A stretch of 64,000 nucleotides of DNA from Paenibacillus sp. BSR1-1. GTDB lineage: Bacteria > Bacillota > Bacilli > Bacillales > Cytobacillaceae. The stretch is from NCBI RefSeq assembly GCF_030403775.1, contig NZ_JAQMWQ010000002.1:62001-126000 (forward strand), in the 5' to 3' direction. The notes beneath the pieces are model-generated. The model saw only the letters and a program-made list of their open reading frames with translations. It was not told the DNA's origin and made no database searches. Position 1 is the stretch's first letter. Each line of letters begins with the position of its first letter. Shown here piece after piece: positions 8,223-16,958 of the stretch. Both the position numbers and the translations under genes were made by a program.

Positions 8223-9443
8223 ATGAATAAAATAAAAATCTATATTGGGCAATTCCACCCAATTGTCTGGGTATTATTAATTGGCACGGTATTATCCAGA
8301 GGCTCAGCCTACATGACACTTCCATTTTTATCGATTTATTTATCTCGTCATATCGATCTTTCACCAATTATTATTGGGTTGACAGTCGGTATGAGCCCTT
8401 TAATGGCCACAGTGGGAGGATTCATTGGGGGCCATTTATCAGACCGGTTTGGCAGAAGGCCGATTATGCTCACTGCTTTGTTTACGTTAGCATTTGTCTA
8501 TTATGGGTTTACTGTAGCAAATAGTCAGGGATGGTTCATTTTATTAAATGCCATTATTGGACTATGTACTTCCTTTTTTGAACCAACATCACAAGCACTT
8601 ATGGCAGATTTGACTGATAAGAAAATTAGAATGAAGGTGTACTCTTTAAGGTATACCGCCATGAACATTGGAGCTTCAGTAGGACCTCTTGTAGGTGCCT
8701 TTTTGGCTAATCATTCTGCAAAGCTTTCGTTCGCCATTACTGGTTCAACCTACTTGGGATATGGAATCGTTCTTTTTATTTTAATGAAAAAACTCATTAT
8801 TGCTAAACAATTAGAAACGAAAAAGGTTGTATCATTTGTGGATGCATTTAAGATTATCAAGACAGATAAAGCGTTAAGATACCTTTTATTTGGAATCATT
8901 TTAATTAACATTGGCTATGTCCAAATAGACTCCAATTTGCCGCAATTCTTGGAAGGGAAACTGGAAAACGGTGTAGCCATTTTTTCTGTTTTGCTTACCG
9001 TTAATGCTGTAATGGTGGTATGCTTGCAGATGCCGATCAGCCATTTTGCTGAAAAATTTAGCTTAATGCAGGCGATGGCTGCAGGTTCTTTATTTATTGC
9101 GGCAGGATTACTTGGCTTTAGCTTTATCAATGGCTGGGTGATTGCCATTATTGCAATGATTCTTCTGACGATCGGTGAAATTTTAATTTTTCCTTCTAAC
9201 AGTATGATGATGGACAAATTAGCACCGGAACATTTACGTGGAACTTATTTTGGGGCTGGCCAATTCCGAAAAATTGGGAATTTCCTGGGTCCTATATTTG
9301 GGGGATTTCTCCTCAGCCATTACCATGGTCAATTCATGTTTTGGATTATTTCCATCCTTTCGCTGGGAAGTATTATTTTCTTCACTGCCGGAAACAGGAC
9401 ATATATCAAAACAAAAATATCCACAGTGGAAAAAACGGTGTAA
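8223..9443 (+). CDS. MFS transporter (drug-efflux type)
   Basis: Protein of 406 aa with about 12 hydrophobic helices in two halves separated by a charged loop around residues 185-215. Motif A of the major facilitator superfamily, GGHLSDRFGRRPIM, follows helix 2, and RGTYFGAGQFRKIGN lies in the second half. The family is proton-coupled antiport at the plasma membrane; substrates cannot be read from sequence. The start ATG 8223 has GCGAGG upstream. It is monocistronic between the holin terminator and a small membrane gene. Confidence 0.88.
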   Translation: MNKIKIYIGQFHPIVWVLLIGTVLSRGSAYMTLPFLSIYLSRHIDLSPIIIGLTVGMSPLMATVGGFIGGHLSDRFGRRPIMLTALFTLAFVYYGFTVANSQGWFILLNAIIGLCTSFFEPTSQALMADLTDKKIRMKVYSLRYTAMNIGASVGPLVGAFLANHSAKLSFAITGSTYLGYGIVLFILMKKLIIAKQLETKKVVSFVDAFKIIKTDKALRYLLFGIILINIGYVQIDSNLPQFLEGKLENGVAIFSVLLTVNAVMVVCLQMPISHFAEKFSLMQAMAAGSLFIAAGLLGFSFINGWVIAIIAMILLTIGEILIFPSNSMMMDKLAPEHLRGTYFGAGQFRKIGNFLGPIFGGFLLSHYHGQFMFWIISILSLGSIIFFTAGNRTYIKTKISTVEKTV

Positions 9444-9543
9444 ACCTTATTCCTCCACATTTTTCCATTAATCTGGTAAAATAAAGAATAGATAGAATTT
9501 TTCAAATAGAATGCAAGGACTATTTGAGAAGGGGGTCCATGGA

Positions 9544-9756
9544 ATGTGGTACTGGGCTGGTATCTTTGCTTTGTTTTGCTGCTTATTTCTTATCATTGAG
9601 GAAATAGTCTATTATTTGTGGAATCGCTATGTTTACGGGCCTAATTACGAAGGAAAAAGCAAATGGAAAAATAGAGCTAAAGCTTTCATCCGTTTATTCA
9701 AAAGGAAATCTCCAACTGGTATTCATGAAACTCATAAAGAAGAAAGCCCGCTTTGA
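9544..9756 (+). CDS. Small single-pass membrane protein, unknown function
   Basis: I take ATG 9544 as the start because AGAAGGGGG lies 8 nt upstream; the product is 70 aa. It has one hydrophobic segment (WYWAGIFALFCCLFLIIEEI) and a basic C-terminal tail rich in Lys and Arg, so a membrane-anchored positive-inside tail is likely. I do not recognise a family. The last residues are encoded by the left arm of the terminator shared with the convergent gene, so the stem is partly coding. Confidence 0.65.
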   Translation: MWYWAGIFALFCCLFLIIEEIVYYLWNRYVYGPNYEGKSKWKNRAKAFIRLFKRKSPTGIHETHKEESPL

Positions 9757-9783
9757 GTGAAGGCGGGCTTTCTTCTTTATGAG
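9731..9783. terminator. 21-bp perfect-stem bidirectional terminator overlapping two convergent genes
   Basis: Positions 9731-9751 are the exact reverse complement of 9763-9783 (core AAGAAAGCCCGC / GCGGGCTTTCTT) around an 11-nt loop. The left arm encodes the C-terminus of the upstream + gene and the right arm encodes the C-terminus of the - gene, so both stops fall within the hairpin. Confidence 0.9.
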
Positions 9784-10016
9784 TTTGAAGGAGGATTGCT
9801 TTGCCGTTTCTTATTTAAATAACCTCCAAACGAAGCAATTAAAAAGAAGAGAATAGAAAGTATTAATATGATATATTCTGCTGGTTCCATTACTTTAAAA
9901 GGGTTTATTGCTTTCCAAATTACCCCAGGTAATCCTGCTCCCATAATCATATCGAGTGCAATAATTAAAGTTATTAACAAAGCCGCTAATAAACCAGTTA
10001 CCAAAATGATTTTCAT
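9777..10016 (-). CDS. Small two-helix membrane protein, unknown function
   Basis: About 79 aa from ATG 10016, chosen because GGGTGAGG precedes it; a GTG at 10025 would add three residues. Two hydrophobic segments (about 3-26 and 47-64) flank a loop with PGVIWKAINPFKVMEPAEY, and the tail is Lys/Ser/Asn rich. I recognise no family. It is convergent with the preceding small membrane gene and divergent from the gerK operon, which begins about 145 bp away. Confidence 0.62.
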   Translation of the reverse strand: MKIILVTGLLAALLITLIIALDMIMGAGLPGVIWKAINPFKVMEPAEYIILILSILFFLIASFGGYLNKKRQSNPPSNS

Positions 10017-10159
10017 TATCCTCACCCATATTTATGTGTTGTTATTATAGTTCTACTTAGAATTGGAATTATCCATTGGATAAAATATATCACTTTGGGG
10101 ATTCTAACCATTATTGGTAATAGTGAAAATGAAACTTCTTTGAGTGAGGCGGAGATTAC

Positions 10160-11761
10160 GTGTCGATTTTGTCTAATATTTTGAAAAAAAAGCAAAAAAA
10201 GAGACAGAACGATAACTTTAGGCAAATGCAGGATCCAGGAAAACCGGACGAATTGCCAATCCATAGAGACTACAAAGATAATATTGCAAGAATTAAAGAA
10301 GAATATGGAAACAGTACAGATATTTCATACCGCGAGTTTAAATTTTGCGGCAGCAGGGGGATCGCCGTTTACATTGACGGTCTTGCCAGTAATACTTTGA
10401 TCAGTGACTTTTTTATGGAAACGGTGACAGAAGAAGTGAGGGAGATGGTTACCGACAGTTTCCAACAAATGATTGATTTCACAGCTGGTCTGGGAAACGT
10501 CGAGTCAATCACCAACTGGAATGAGGTACATGATGCCATTTTAGTTGGAAATACGGTATTTTTTTTAGATGGCTTCCAAAAAGCCCTTAGTGTGGAAACA
10601 AAGGGATGGGAGAAACGTGCCATCTCTGAACCTTCAACCCAATTATCGATTCAGGGACCGAAGGATTCGTTTACAGAAACACTCCGAACAAACACGGCAC
10701 AAATAAGGCGGCGGATAAAAAGCCCAAATTTATGGATTGAATCGATGAAGCTGGGTACCGTGACGCAAACCGATATTGCCATTATGTATATAAAGGGTAT
10801 TGCAAATGAAAAAATTATTGGCGAAGTAAAGGAAAGACTCAACCGCATTAATATTGATGGCGTGCAAGCTTCAGGGTTTCTCGAGCAATTATTTGAAGAC
10901 CAAACCTGGACACCATTCCCAACCACTCATCATTCTGAAAGGCCAGATGTTATTACTTCTCATTTGCTTGAAGGAAGAATTGCCCTTGTAGTGGACGGTA
11001 CACCCTTTGTAGTTACAGTACCAGCTTTATTTATTCAATTTTTCCAAGCACCGGATGATTATTATGCTAGATTTGATATTTCAACAAGTATTCGGCTTTT
11101 ACGAATTTTAGCCTTTTTTATTGCTTTAATTGGGCCGGCAGCATATATTGCCGGGACTACCTTCCATCAGGAAATGATTCCTACCACCATGGCTATAGCG
11201 ATTGCAGCACAAAGAGAGAATGTTCCTTTTCCGGCATTCTTTGAAGCATTAATTATGGAGGTTACTTTTGAAATATTAAGGGAAGCAGGATTAAGACTTC
11301 CGCGGGCAGTGGGACAAGCGGTTTCCATCGTAGGTGCGCTCGTAATTGGGCAGGCCGCCGTTCAGGCAGGTTTTGTTTCACCCGTAATGGTCATTGTCGT
11401 TTCCATTACTGCCATTGCCAATTTTTCAACTCCCGTTTTTACAATGGCGATTGCCGCAAGATTAATCCGCTTTATTATGATGGGACTTGCCACCATTTTG
11501 GGCTTTTATGGAATTATGCTGGGTATTATGTTTATGACCATCCATTTATGCTCTCTAAGGTCTTTTGGAGTTCCCTACATGATGCCGATCGCTCCATTTA
11601 ATATAAGAAATCAACAGGATGTGTTTATTCGTTTTCCAATTTGGGCGATGAAAAATAGACCGATGTTTATCAGTAAAGGAAATGTGGTCCGGACAGGAGA
11701 AAATCAGAAACCGGGTCCGCCTAAGCAAGACGAAGACCAATCATCGCAGGGTGATTCTTGA
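10160..11761 (+). CDS. gerKA: Spore germination receptor A subunit, GerKA type
   Basis: Protein of 533 aa from GTG 10160 behind GAGGCGGAG. It has a hydrophilic N-terminal half with the GerA-family DVITSHLLEGRIALVVDGTP region, then about five to six membrane helices from residue ~310 including FQAPDDYYARF just before them, and a basic, Gln/Ser-rich tail. A subunits of GerA-type receptors sit in the spore inner membrane and form the ligand-gated channel with B and C subunits. The A-C-B gene order matches gerK rather than gerA/gerB (A-B-C). The germinant cannot be inferred. Confidence 0.92.
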   Translation: MSILSNILKKKQKKRQNDNFRQMQDPGKPDELPIHRDYKDNIARIKEEYGNSTDISYREFKFCGSRGIAVYIDGLASNTLISDFFMETVTEEVREMVTDSFQQMIDFTAGLGNVESITNWNEVHDAILVGNTVFFLDGFQKALSVETKGWEKRAISEPSTQLSIQGPKDSFTETLRTNTAQIRRRIKSPNLWIESMKLGTVTQTDIAIMYIKGIANEKIIGEVKERLNRINIDGVQASGFLEQLFEDQTWTPFPTTHHSERPDVITSHLLEGRIALVVDGTPFVVTVPALFIQFFQAPDDYYARFDISTSIRLLRILAFFIALIGPAAYIAGTTFHQEMIPTTMAIAIAAQRENVPFPAFFEALIMEVTFEILREAGLRLPRAVGQAVSIVGALVIGQAAVQAGFVSPVMVIVVSITAIANFSTPVFTMAIAARLIRFIMMGLATILGFYGIMLGIMFMTIHLCSLRSFGVPYMMPIAPFNIRNQQDVFIRFPIWAMKNRPMFISKGNVVRTGENQKPGPPKQDEDQSSQGDS

Positions 11762-12966
11762 TGAAACGATATTTGTTGCTGACTATTTATGTGTTTTTTC
11801 TTTTACCTTCTTTAACGGCGTGCTGGAATCAAAAGGAGTTAACCGATTTAGCCTTTGTAATGGCCATTGGAATTGATAAAGGTAAAAACCAAAAGTTTGA
11901 TGTTTCGTGGCAGCTTGTAAATCCGGGCAATGTTTCCTCTGGGCAGACTGGCGGAGGGCAAGGACTGCCAATTGCTGTATATAAAAGCTCAGGGGACACC
12001 ATTACAGAGGCAGCAAGACGCGCGACAAAGAAAATTTCCAGGCGTCTATATTATGCTCACACAAATTTAGTGGTAATAAGTGAAGGCGTGGCAAAAACTG
12101 ATTTGCTGGATATTGTTGATGCATTAGATCGAGACCCTGAATTTAGAACGACTACTGAAATGGTGATTGCGAGAGGTACGTCTGCCGAAAACCTTGTTTC
12201 AGCACTGACAAACCTGGATAAACTTCCTGTTAGTAAGATTACAAAAGAGATCAAATCGACCCAAAATATGCTCGGGGAAAATATGAGTGTTAACGTAGAT
12301 GATTTTATTAGTGGAATTATCAGCAGTGGAAAAGAACCAATTTTAAATGGATATTTATTAATGGGCAAAAAAGAACAAGCTCAAAAGGCGGAAAATCTTC
12401 AATCTACCAAATCAGATGCCTACCTTGAGGCGAATGGATTAGCTATTTTTAAAAATGGTAAGCTAAAAGGCTGGATTGAAAATAACAATGCCAGAGGGGC
12501 TATCTGGATTCTAAATAAGGTAAAAAGTACGGATATTAATGTTGAATGGAATGGTAAAAAGGACGCCATTTCAATGGCATCCATTCGCACTAAAACAAAA
12601 GTTTCGGTTAATTTTAAGAATGGAAAACCAGTCATTCATATAAGAATTGAAGATGAAGGCTGGATTAGTGAAGCCAATACCGCGATTGATTTAACGAATC
12701 CGAAAGTAATTGAGAAACTTGATAAGCTTGTGGAAAAAGAAATTAAAAGACAAATAGTCAATGCGGTAAAAGCGGCCCAAAAAAAGAAAAGTGATATTTT
12801 TGGGTTTGGAGAACGGGTGCATCGAGCAGATCCCAAGCTTTGGAATAAGCTTAAGAGGAATTGGAACGAACAATTTGCCCGTCTAGAAGTAAATGTCGAG
12901 GTAGATTCCTACATTCGGCGAGAAGGAATCCGGACAATACCGTTTTGGTCCACGATGAATAAGTAA
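11761..12966 (+). CDS. gerKC: Spore germination receptor C subunit, GerKC-type lipoprotein
   Basis: Lipoprotein of 401 aa. ATG 11761 overlaps the gerKA stop (TGATG) and has AGGGTGA upstream. The signal peptide ends in the lipobox LTAC (Cys about 21), followed by WNQKELTDLAFVMAIGIDKG, the conserved start of mature GerAC proteins. The rest is the soluble three-domain Ger(x)C fold, with a C-terminal helix-rich region containing ERVHRADPKLWNKL. It is anchored to the outer face of the spore inner membrane and needs prelipoprotein diacylglyceryl transfer for function. Confidence 0.93.
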   Translation: MKRYLLLTIYVFFLLPSLTACWNQKELTDLAFVMAIGIDKGKNQKFDVSWQLVNPGNVSSGQTGGGQGLPIAVYKSSGDTITEAARRATKKISRRLYYAHTNLVVISEGVAKTDLLDIVDALDRDPEFRTTTEMVIARGTSAENLVSALTNLDKLPVSKITKEIKSTQNMLGENMSVNVDDFISGIISSGKEPILNGYLLMGKKEQAQKAENLQSTKSDAYLEANGLAIFKNGKLKGWIENNNARGAIWILNKVKSTDINVEWNGKKDAISMASIRTKTKVSVNFKNGKPVIHIRIEDEGWISEANTAIDLTNPKVIEKLDKLVEKEIKRQIVNAVKAAQKKKSDIFGFGERVHRADPKLWNKLKRNWNEQFARLEVNVEVDSYIRREGIRTIPFWSTMNK

Positions 12967-12993
12967 CCCGTTGTGAGTAGGGAAGTGTAGCAA

Positions 12994-14100
12994 ATGGAAA
13001 AGGCAAAAATAAATGCATCCCAATTATTTGTTCTCGTAGTTTTGTATGAAATGGGCAGCGCGATTTTGGTTGGTATGGGGGCGGGTGCAGGACAAGACGC
13101 CTGGATATCCATTTTGCTGGGAATGACAGCAGGAGTGCTTCTCTTTTTCGTTTACTACTGCTTGTTTTTGTATTATCCTGACCTTCCGTTTACAAGTTAT
13201 ATCCAAAAAATCACCGGTAAATGGATAGGCCGTTTAATCGCAATACTTTACATCGTATACTTTATCTACGGTGCCTCAAGGATATTACGTGATTTTGGAG
13301 AGCTGTTAACCACAACCATCTATACGAGTACACCGTTATTTGTCATTAATACCTTAATGATCTTGACAATTGTTTATGCAATCCATAAGGGCTTTGAAGT
13401 CATTGCACGAGTGGGGGAAATATATTTTGCGGTTATCTATATCCTGGCAATAGGAGGATTTTCTTTAATCCTCTTTTCTGGATTAATTCATTTTGAAAAT
13501 ATATTACCGATTCTTGAAAATGGATGGAAGCCTGTTATTAAAACTTTTCTTCGTGAAACTTTCACTTTTCCATTCGGAGAAATGATTGTTTTTACGATGG
13601 TGCTGCCATTTTTAAATGAACCAAAAAAAGTAAAAATGGCTTGTATTGGCGGGATACTTCTAAGTGGAATTAATATCGCGATAACGGCTGTCATAAATAT
13701 TGCTTCGTTAGGAACGGATTTATTTGTTCGTTCCAACTTTCCATTGTTAACAACAATCGGGAAAATTCAATTAGCGAATTTTATTGAGCGGCTCGATGTA
13801 TTATTTATGCTGTATCTTGTGATTGGTGGTTTTTTTAAGATAGCTATATATTATTATGCAGCTGTCGCTGGGGCGGCAGATATATTCAATTTCAAGAATC
13901 AACGGAAGCTTGGGTTCCCAATAGGGGTGCTGGTTTTATTTTCTTCCGTGACTATTGCTTCTAGTTATGCGGAACATATTAGAGAGGGACTGGATGTAGT
14001 CACGATTTATTTGCATTGGCCCTTTCAGATTATTATTCCCTGTATGTTATTAATCTTGGCATTTTTTCGAAATAGGAAAAAAAAATCAAGCCCGTCCTAA
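12994..14100 (+). CDS. gerKB: Spore germination receptor B subunit, GerKB type
   Basis: Membrane protein of 368 aa with about ten helices, an APC-superfamily-related spore germination permease. The N-terminus KINASQLFVLVVLYEMGSAI and the TFPFGEMIVFTMVLPFLNEP region (helix 6 area) are typical of GerAB proteins. It follows gerKC by 27 bp with a GGGAAG site and ends the operon at a terminator inside the final codons. In GerA-type receptors the B subunit is the germinant-binding component. Confidence 0.92.
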   Translation: MEKAKINASQLFVLVVLYEMGSAILVGMGAGAGQDAWISILLGMTAGVLLFFVYYCLFLYYPDLPFTSYIQKITGKWIGRLIAILYIVYFIYGASRILRDFGELLTTTIYTSTPLFVINTLMILTIVYAIHKGFEVIARVGEIYFAVIYILAIGGFSLILFSGLIHFENILPILENGWKPVIKTFLRETFTFPFGEMIVFTMVLPFLNEPKKVKMACIGGILLSGINIAITAVINIASLGTDLFVRSNFPLLTTIGKIQLANFIERLDVLFMLYLVIGGFFKIAIYYYAAVAGAADIFNFKNQRKLGFPIGVLVLFSSVTIASSYAEHIREGLDVVTIYLHWPFQIIIPCMLLILAFFRNRKKKSSPS

Positions 14101-14116
14101 GCGGGCTTGGTTTTTT
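14084..14116. terminator. Bidirectional terminator, gerK operon and convergent histidine kinase
   Basis: An 8-bp stem CAAGCCCG (14087-14094) / CGGGCTTG (14102-14109) is flanked by an A run on the left and eight Ts on the right, so it can work in both directions. The stops of both convergent genes are within it. Confidence 0.88.
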
Positions 14117-15752
14117 TTGAACAGTCTTGCTTCATTGGCAGGGTAATATTAACGGAGGTTCCCTGATTTTTTTGACTCTCAAAACTGATTGTTCCTTTGT
14201 GAGATTGAACAATCTTAAAGCTGACAGTAAGACCTAAACCAGTTCCTTTTTCCTTTGAAGAATAGAACGGTTCGCCAATTTTTTCTAACCTCTCTTTAGA
14301 AATCCCGCAGCCATTGTCTTTGACAGCTATTATTACCTGTTCGTTTTCAGACTGTTCAAGGATAATGGATATTTTCCCGCCATTTATGGAGGCTTCAATT
14401 GCATTTTTAATAATATTAATAAATAACTGTTTCAGCTGGTTCGGATCGCATTCTATAAGGATCTCATTTTCAGAATAAATTGATTCAATTTGCACATTAT
14501 ATAAACTCGCTTCGGTGCTTAATAAGGAAATAACATCGTTCAAAAGCTTTTGAATATCTGCAGTTGTGTATTTCAACAGCTGTGGTTTGGCTAATAGTAA
14601 TAATTCACCCACAATGTGGTTAATCCGATTTAATTCATCTAACATGATTTGATAATAGAATTGGTGCTTCTGATCTTCCATTTGTAAAAGCTGAACAAAT
14701 CCCTTTAATGAGGTGAGCGGATTCCGTATTTCATGGGCAACACTCGCAGATAACTCACCAACCACAGACAGTTTCTCCGTCCTTCTTAAACGTTCCTCTG
14801 TTTGTCTTAAAGCCGTCACATCTCTGCCATAGCCAATGATTCCTGTTATGTTCCCATTAATAACAATTGGGAGTGAGGTAGCTTGGATCGTTAGTGTTTT
14901 CCCATTGGCATGTGGAATTTTCAGTTCATACATAATAGGCTTACTATCATCAACTAAAGAAGAAATAAATCGGTTGAGATACCTTTTATACTTTTGGGGC
15001 AATAATGTCCTTATATTTTTACCAATCATCTCTTCGCGTTTGAAGCCGGTTATAACATCAAAGTGAGGGTTTAGATTGGTTATGTTTCCGTTCAAGTCAA
15101 ACATATATACGATATCCGGACTGTACTCAAACAGTGATTTATATTGCTGCTGACTTTCGGCTAATTGTCTGGCCATATTTTTTCTTTCCGTAATATCCCG
15201 GCCGATAATAACCAAACCTTCTCTGCTCCCATCAGGATGGAATAAAGGAACTTTAATGGTATCAAAGGTTTTAATGGTTCCATCTGGTACAGGCAGGACT
15301 TCTTCAATCCGGGTTATTCCTTTATTTTTCCATGCTTCTTCATCTGAAATTTCGCAATATCTGAGCGCATTTGCATAGAACTCGGTGTATTCCGCTAATT
15401 CTGAATCCTTTTTTCCACGATAATCTACGTGTTCAAGCTGAAATAATTGTAAACCAAATTCATTGGCCTCAATCCATCTGCCTTCTCCATCCTTAAAGTT
15501 TACAAAATCAACCATTGAATTGATTAACGTCGAAAGACGCTTTTGGTCTTCTTTTGATTCATTTAATTCTTGTGATTTCACAATTAAAAAATAGATGAAC
15601 CATCCAGTAACAAAGATGTATAGAACCTCTTTAAATCTTGCGGCAAAAGACATATAAGCAGACGGCATAAACTCATTAATTAAATAATTTGTACCGTATA
15701 TCCATATAATACTTAAAATGCAATAGAGGAAAATTAGCTTTTTTTTCTCCAT
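14097..15752 (-). CDS. PAS-domain sensor histidine kinase, sporulation-kinase type
   Basis: Protein of 551 aa from ATG 15752, which has GGAG six bases upstream; a TTG at 15773 would add seven residues. Two membrane helices lie at about 5-25 and 38-58, then a PAS/PAC domain (about 70-190, with FVNFKDGEGRWIEAN), a second PAS (about 200-325, FEYSPDIVYMFDLNGNIT), the dimerisation/phosphoacceptor box GELSASVAHEIRNPLTSLKG, and the HATPase with NIIKNAIEAS, DNGCGI and GTGLGLTV. KinA/KinE-like kinases of bacilli feed the Spo0F-Spo0A phosphorelay. No response regulator gene is adjacent, which fits an orphan phosphorelay kinase. Confidence 0.88.
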   Translation of the reverse strand: MEKKKLIFLYCILSIIWIYGTNYLINEFMPSAYMSFAARFKEVLYIFVTGWFIYFLIVKSQELNESKEDQKRLSTLINSMVDFVNFKDGEGRWIEANEFGLQLFQLEHVDYRGKKDSELAEYTEFYANALRYCEISDEEAWKNKGITRIEEVLPVPDGTIKTFDTIKVPLFHPDGSREGLVIIGRDITERKNMARQLAESQQQYKSLFEYSPDIVYMFDLNGNITNLNPHFDVITGFKREEMIGKNIRTLLPQKYKRYLNRFISSLVDDSKPIMYELKIPHANGKTLTIQATSLPIVINGNITGIIGYGRDVTALRQTEERLRRTEKLSVVGELSASVAHEIRNPLTSLKGFVQLLQMEDQKHQFYYQIMLDELNRINHIVGELLLLAKPQLLKYTTADIQKLLNDVISLLSTEASLYNVQIESIYSENEILIECDPNQLKQLFINIIKNAIEASINGGKISIILEQSENEQVIIAVKDNGCGISKERLEKIGEPFYSSKEKGTGLGLTVSFKIVQSHKGTISFESQKNQGTSVNITLPMKQDCSKKTKPA

Positions 15753-15914
15753 GAGATTCTCCAATTCCTTCAAGGAAATTAATTTCCAAGAATGTAAGAA
15801 AATATTTTCTCACATAATATAGTACAGGAAAATTAGGTATTTTGGAATATTTCTATTGTGGAAATCTATTTTAAATCAGTTATGGCTTTATGTACCAATG
15901 TGAAGGGTCTCCTT

Positions 15915-16415
15915 TTATAGTCTTTTACCGAGGATCAATAAATCTCTTTCCACCCCATCCAGTTCAGCTACATTTGGAAGGAGGGCCCATCTTTCAAAAC
16001 CAAAGCTGTTGAATAATTTAACACTCGGTTCATTATGGGCGAAAATAAATCCAAGCAAAGTTTTGATTTTCAGTTTTGGACAGGCATCAATTGTTTGTTG
16101 AATTAAATATTTACCAAGTTTTTTTCCTCTAAAGTCTTGATGAATGTATATACTAACTTCAGCCGTGGCATTATAGGCGGGTCTGCCGTAAAACGATTGA
16201 AAGCTTACCCAGGCGCATATATTGCCATTACTTTCAACCACCCATAAAGGACGAAAAGAAGGGGAATGTTCGTCAAACCATTTTCTTCGGCTTTCCACAC
16301 TTACTGGTTCGGTATCAGCTGTTACCATTTTGCTGGGAATCGTAGAGTTGTAAATTTCCACAATAATCGGCAGATCGTTTACTTCTGCATCTCTGATTTT
16401 AAACTCTTCAAACAT
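15915..16415 (-). CDS. GNAT N-acetyltransferase (phosphinothricin acetyltransferase/MnaT family)
   Basis: Protein of 166 aa. IRDAEVNDLPIIVEIYN begins the GNAT fold, SIYIHQDFRGKKLGKYLI contains the acetyl-CoA pyrophosphate loop (R-G-K-x-L-G) and FAHNEPSVKLFNSFGFERW is the typical C-terminal strand-helix. The overall pattern matches the Pat/YwnH/MnaT group, which acetylates L-amino acids or analogues such as phosphinothricin or methionine sulfoximine. It is a single gene; the substrate is not determined. Confidence 0.85.
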   Translation of the reverse strand: MFEEFKIRDAEVNDLPIIVEIYNSTIPSKMVTADTEPVSVESRRKWFDEHSPSFRPLWVVESNGNICAWVSFQSFYGRPAYNATAEVSIYIHQDFRGKKLGKYLIQQTIDACPKLKIKTLLGFIFAHNEPSVKLFNSFGFERWALLPNVAELDGVERDLLILGKRL

Positions 16416-16492
16416 TGCAATTGTCTCTCCTGTAAGTTTTTTAACTTGAATTTATGTTATCGTTCAAAGCAAAGAATATCAATTAACAGAAA

Positions 16493-16527
16493 GGCCTTTT
16501 CCCAATTTTTTTAATCGAGAAAAGGCC
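16493..16527 (-). terminator. Probable terminator downstream of ypzG
   Basis: A 9-bp stem GGCCTTTTC (16493-16501) / GAAAAGGCC (16519-16527) with a 17-nt loop that contains a run of seven Ts. It lies just past the ypzG stop on the - strand and upstream of the GNAT gene. The wide loop makes it a weaker call than the other terminators here. Confidence 0.5.
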
Positions 16528-16551
16528 CATTTCGTTTCCATTGCCAAGCTC

Positions 16552-16704
16552 TTACCAGCGGTGAGCTTTAGCATTGCTCCTTAAGATGATTTGGTTTTGA
16601 GACTCTCTTGTTTGGCCATTCACTTGTGATTTCTGGCGTTTCGGCCTGGTAAATGTATGGTGAAATAGCTCAGAGTGGGGATCTAAATGATCTTTATAGC
16701 TCAT
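16552..16704 (-). CDS. ypzG: YpzG-family small protein
   Basis: A 50-aa reading frame from ATG 16704 with GAGGTGAT upstream. The product begins MSYKDHLDPHSELFHHTF and ends ILRSNAKAHRW, with RPKRQKSQVNGQT between. This pattern of very basic, His/Gln/Asn-rich residues and the terminal AKAHRW matches the YpzG family of Bacillus. The function is unknown; proteins of this composition resemble small acid-soluble or spore-associated proteins, but I cannot show that here. Confidence 0.85.
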   Translation of the reverse strand: MSYKDHLDPHSELFHHTFTRPKRQKSQVNGQTRESQNQIILRSNAKAHRW

Positions 16705-16828
16705 CAAAAATCACCTCATCATAGGATTTGAAACGGATATTCACTTAGGAATATCATATATATCATTTGTAATATTACATAAAAATAGTCAATAAAGAGA
16801 AAAAAATTCAATTTCATATAAATTAAAC

Positions 16829-16885
16829 TTGTATTTTCTGAAATTTCGAAATAAAATTAAATTACATACCAACCGGTAGGTATGT
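16829..16885 (+). promoter_or_regulatory. Sigma-A-like promoter with TetR-type operator upstream of acyl-CoA dehydrogenase 1
   Basis: TTGTAT (16829-16834), a 17-nt spacer and TAAAAT (16852-16857) form a plausible promoter. Six bases later an inverted repeat runs from 16864 to 16885: ACATACC-AACC / GGT-AGGTATGT, pairing at 10 of 11 positions around a central CCGG. The same half-site ACATACC-AAC recurs at 26685-26710 in the same position relative to a promoter. An operator lying over the transcription start fits repression by a TetR protein, most simply the one encoded at 30023-30610. Confidence 0.72.
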
Positions 16886-16958
16886 TTCGATTGATCATTG
16901 CATATTATTTTTAATGGTAAAAAAACTAGATTGCAAGAATAAGAATGGAGTGATTACT

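Noticed and set aside
15775..15788. Palindrome GGAAATTAATTTCC upstream of the histidine kinase as an operator
   Set aside because: It is short and AT-rich, has no second copy in the window, and no regulator can be tied to it.
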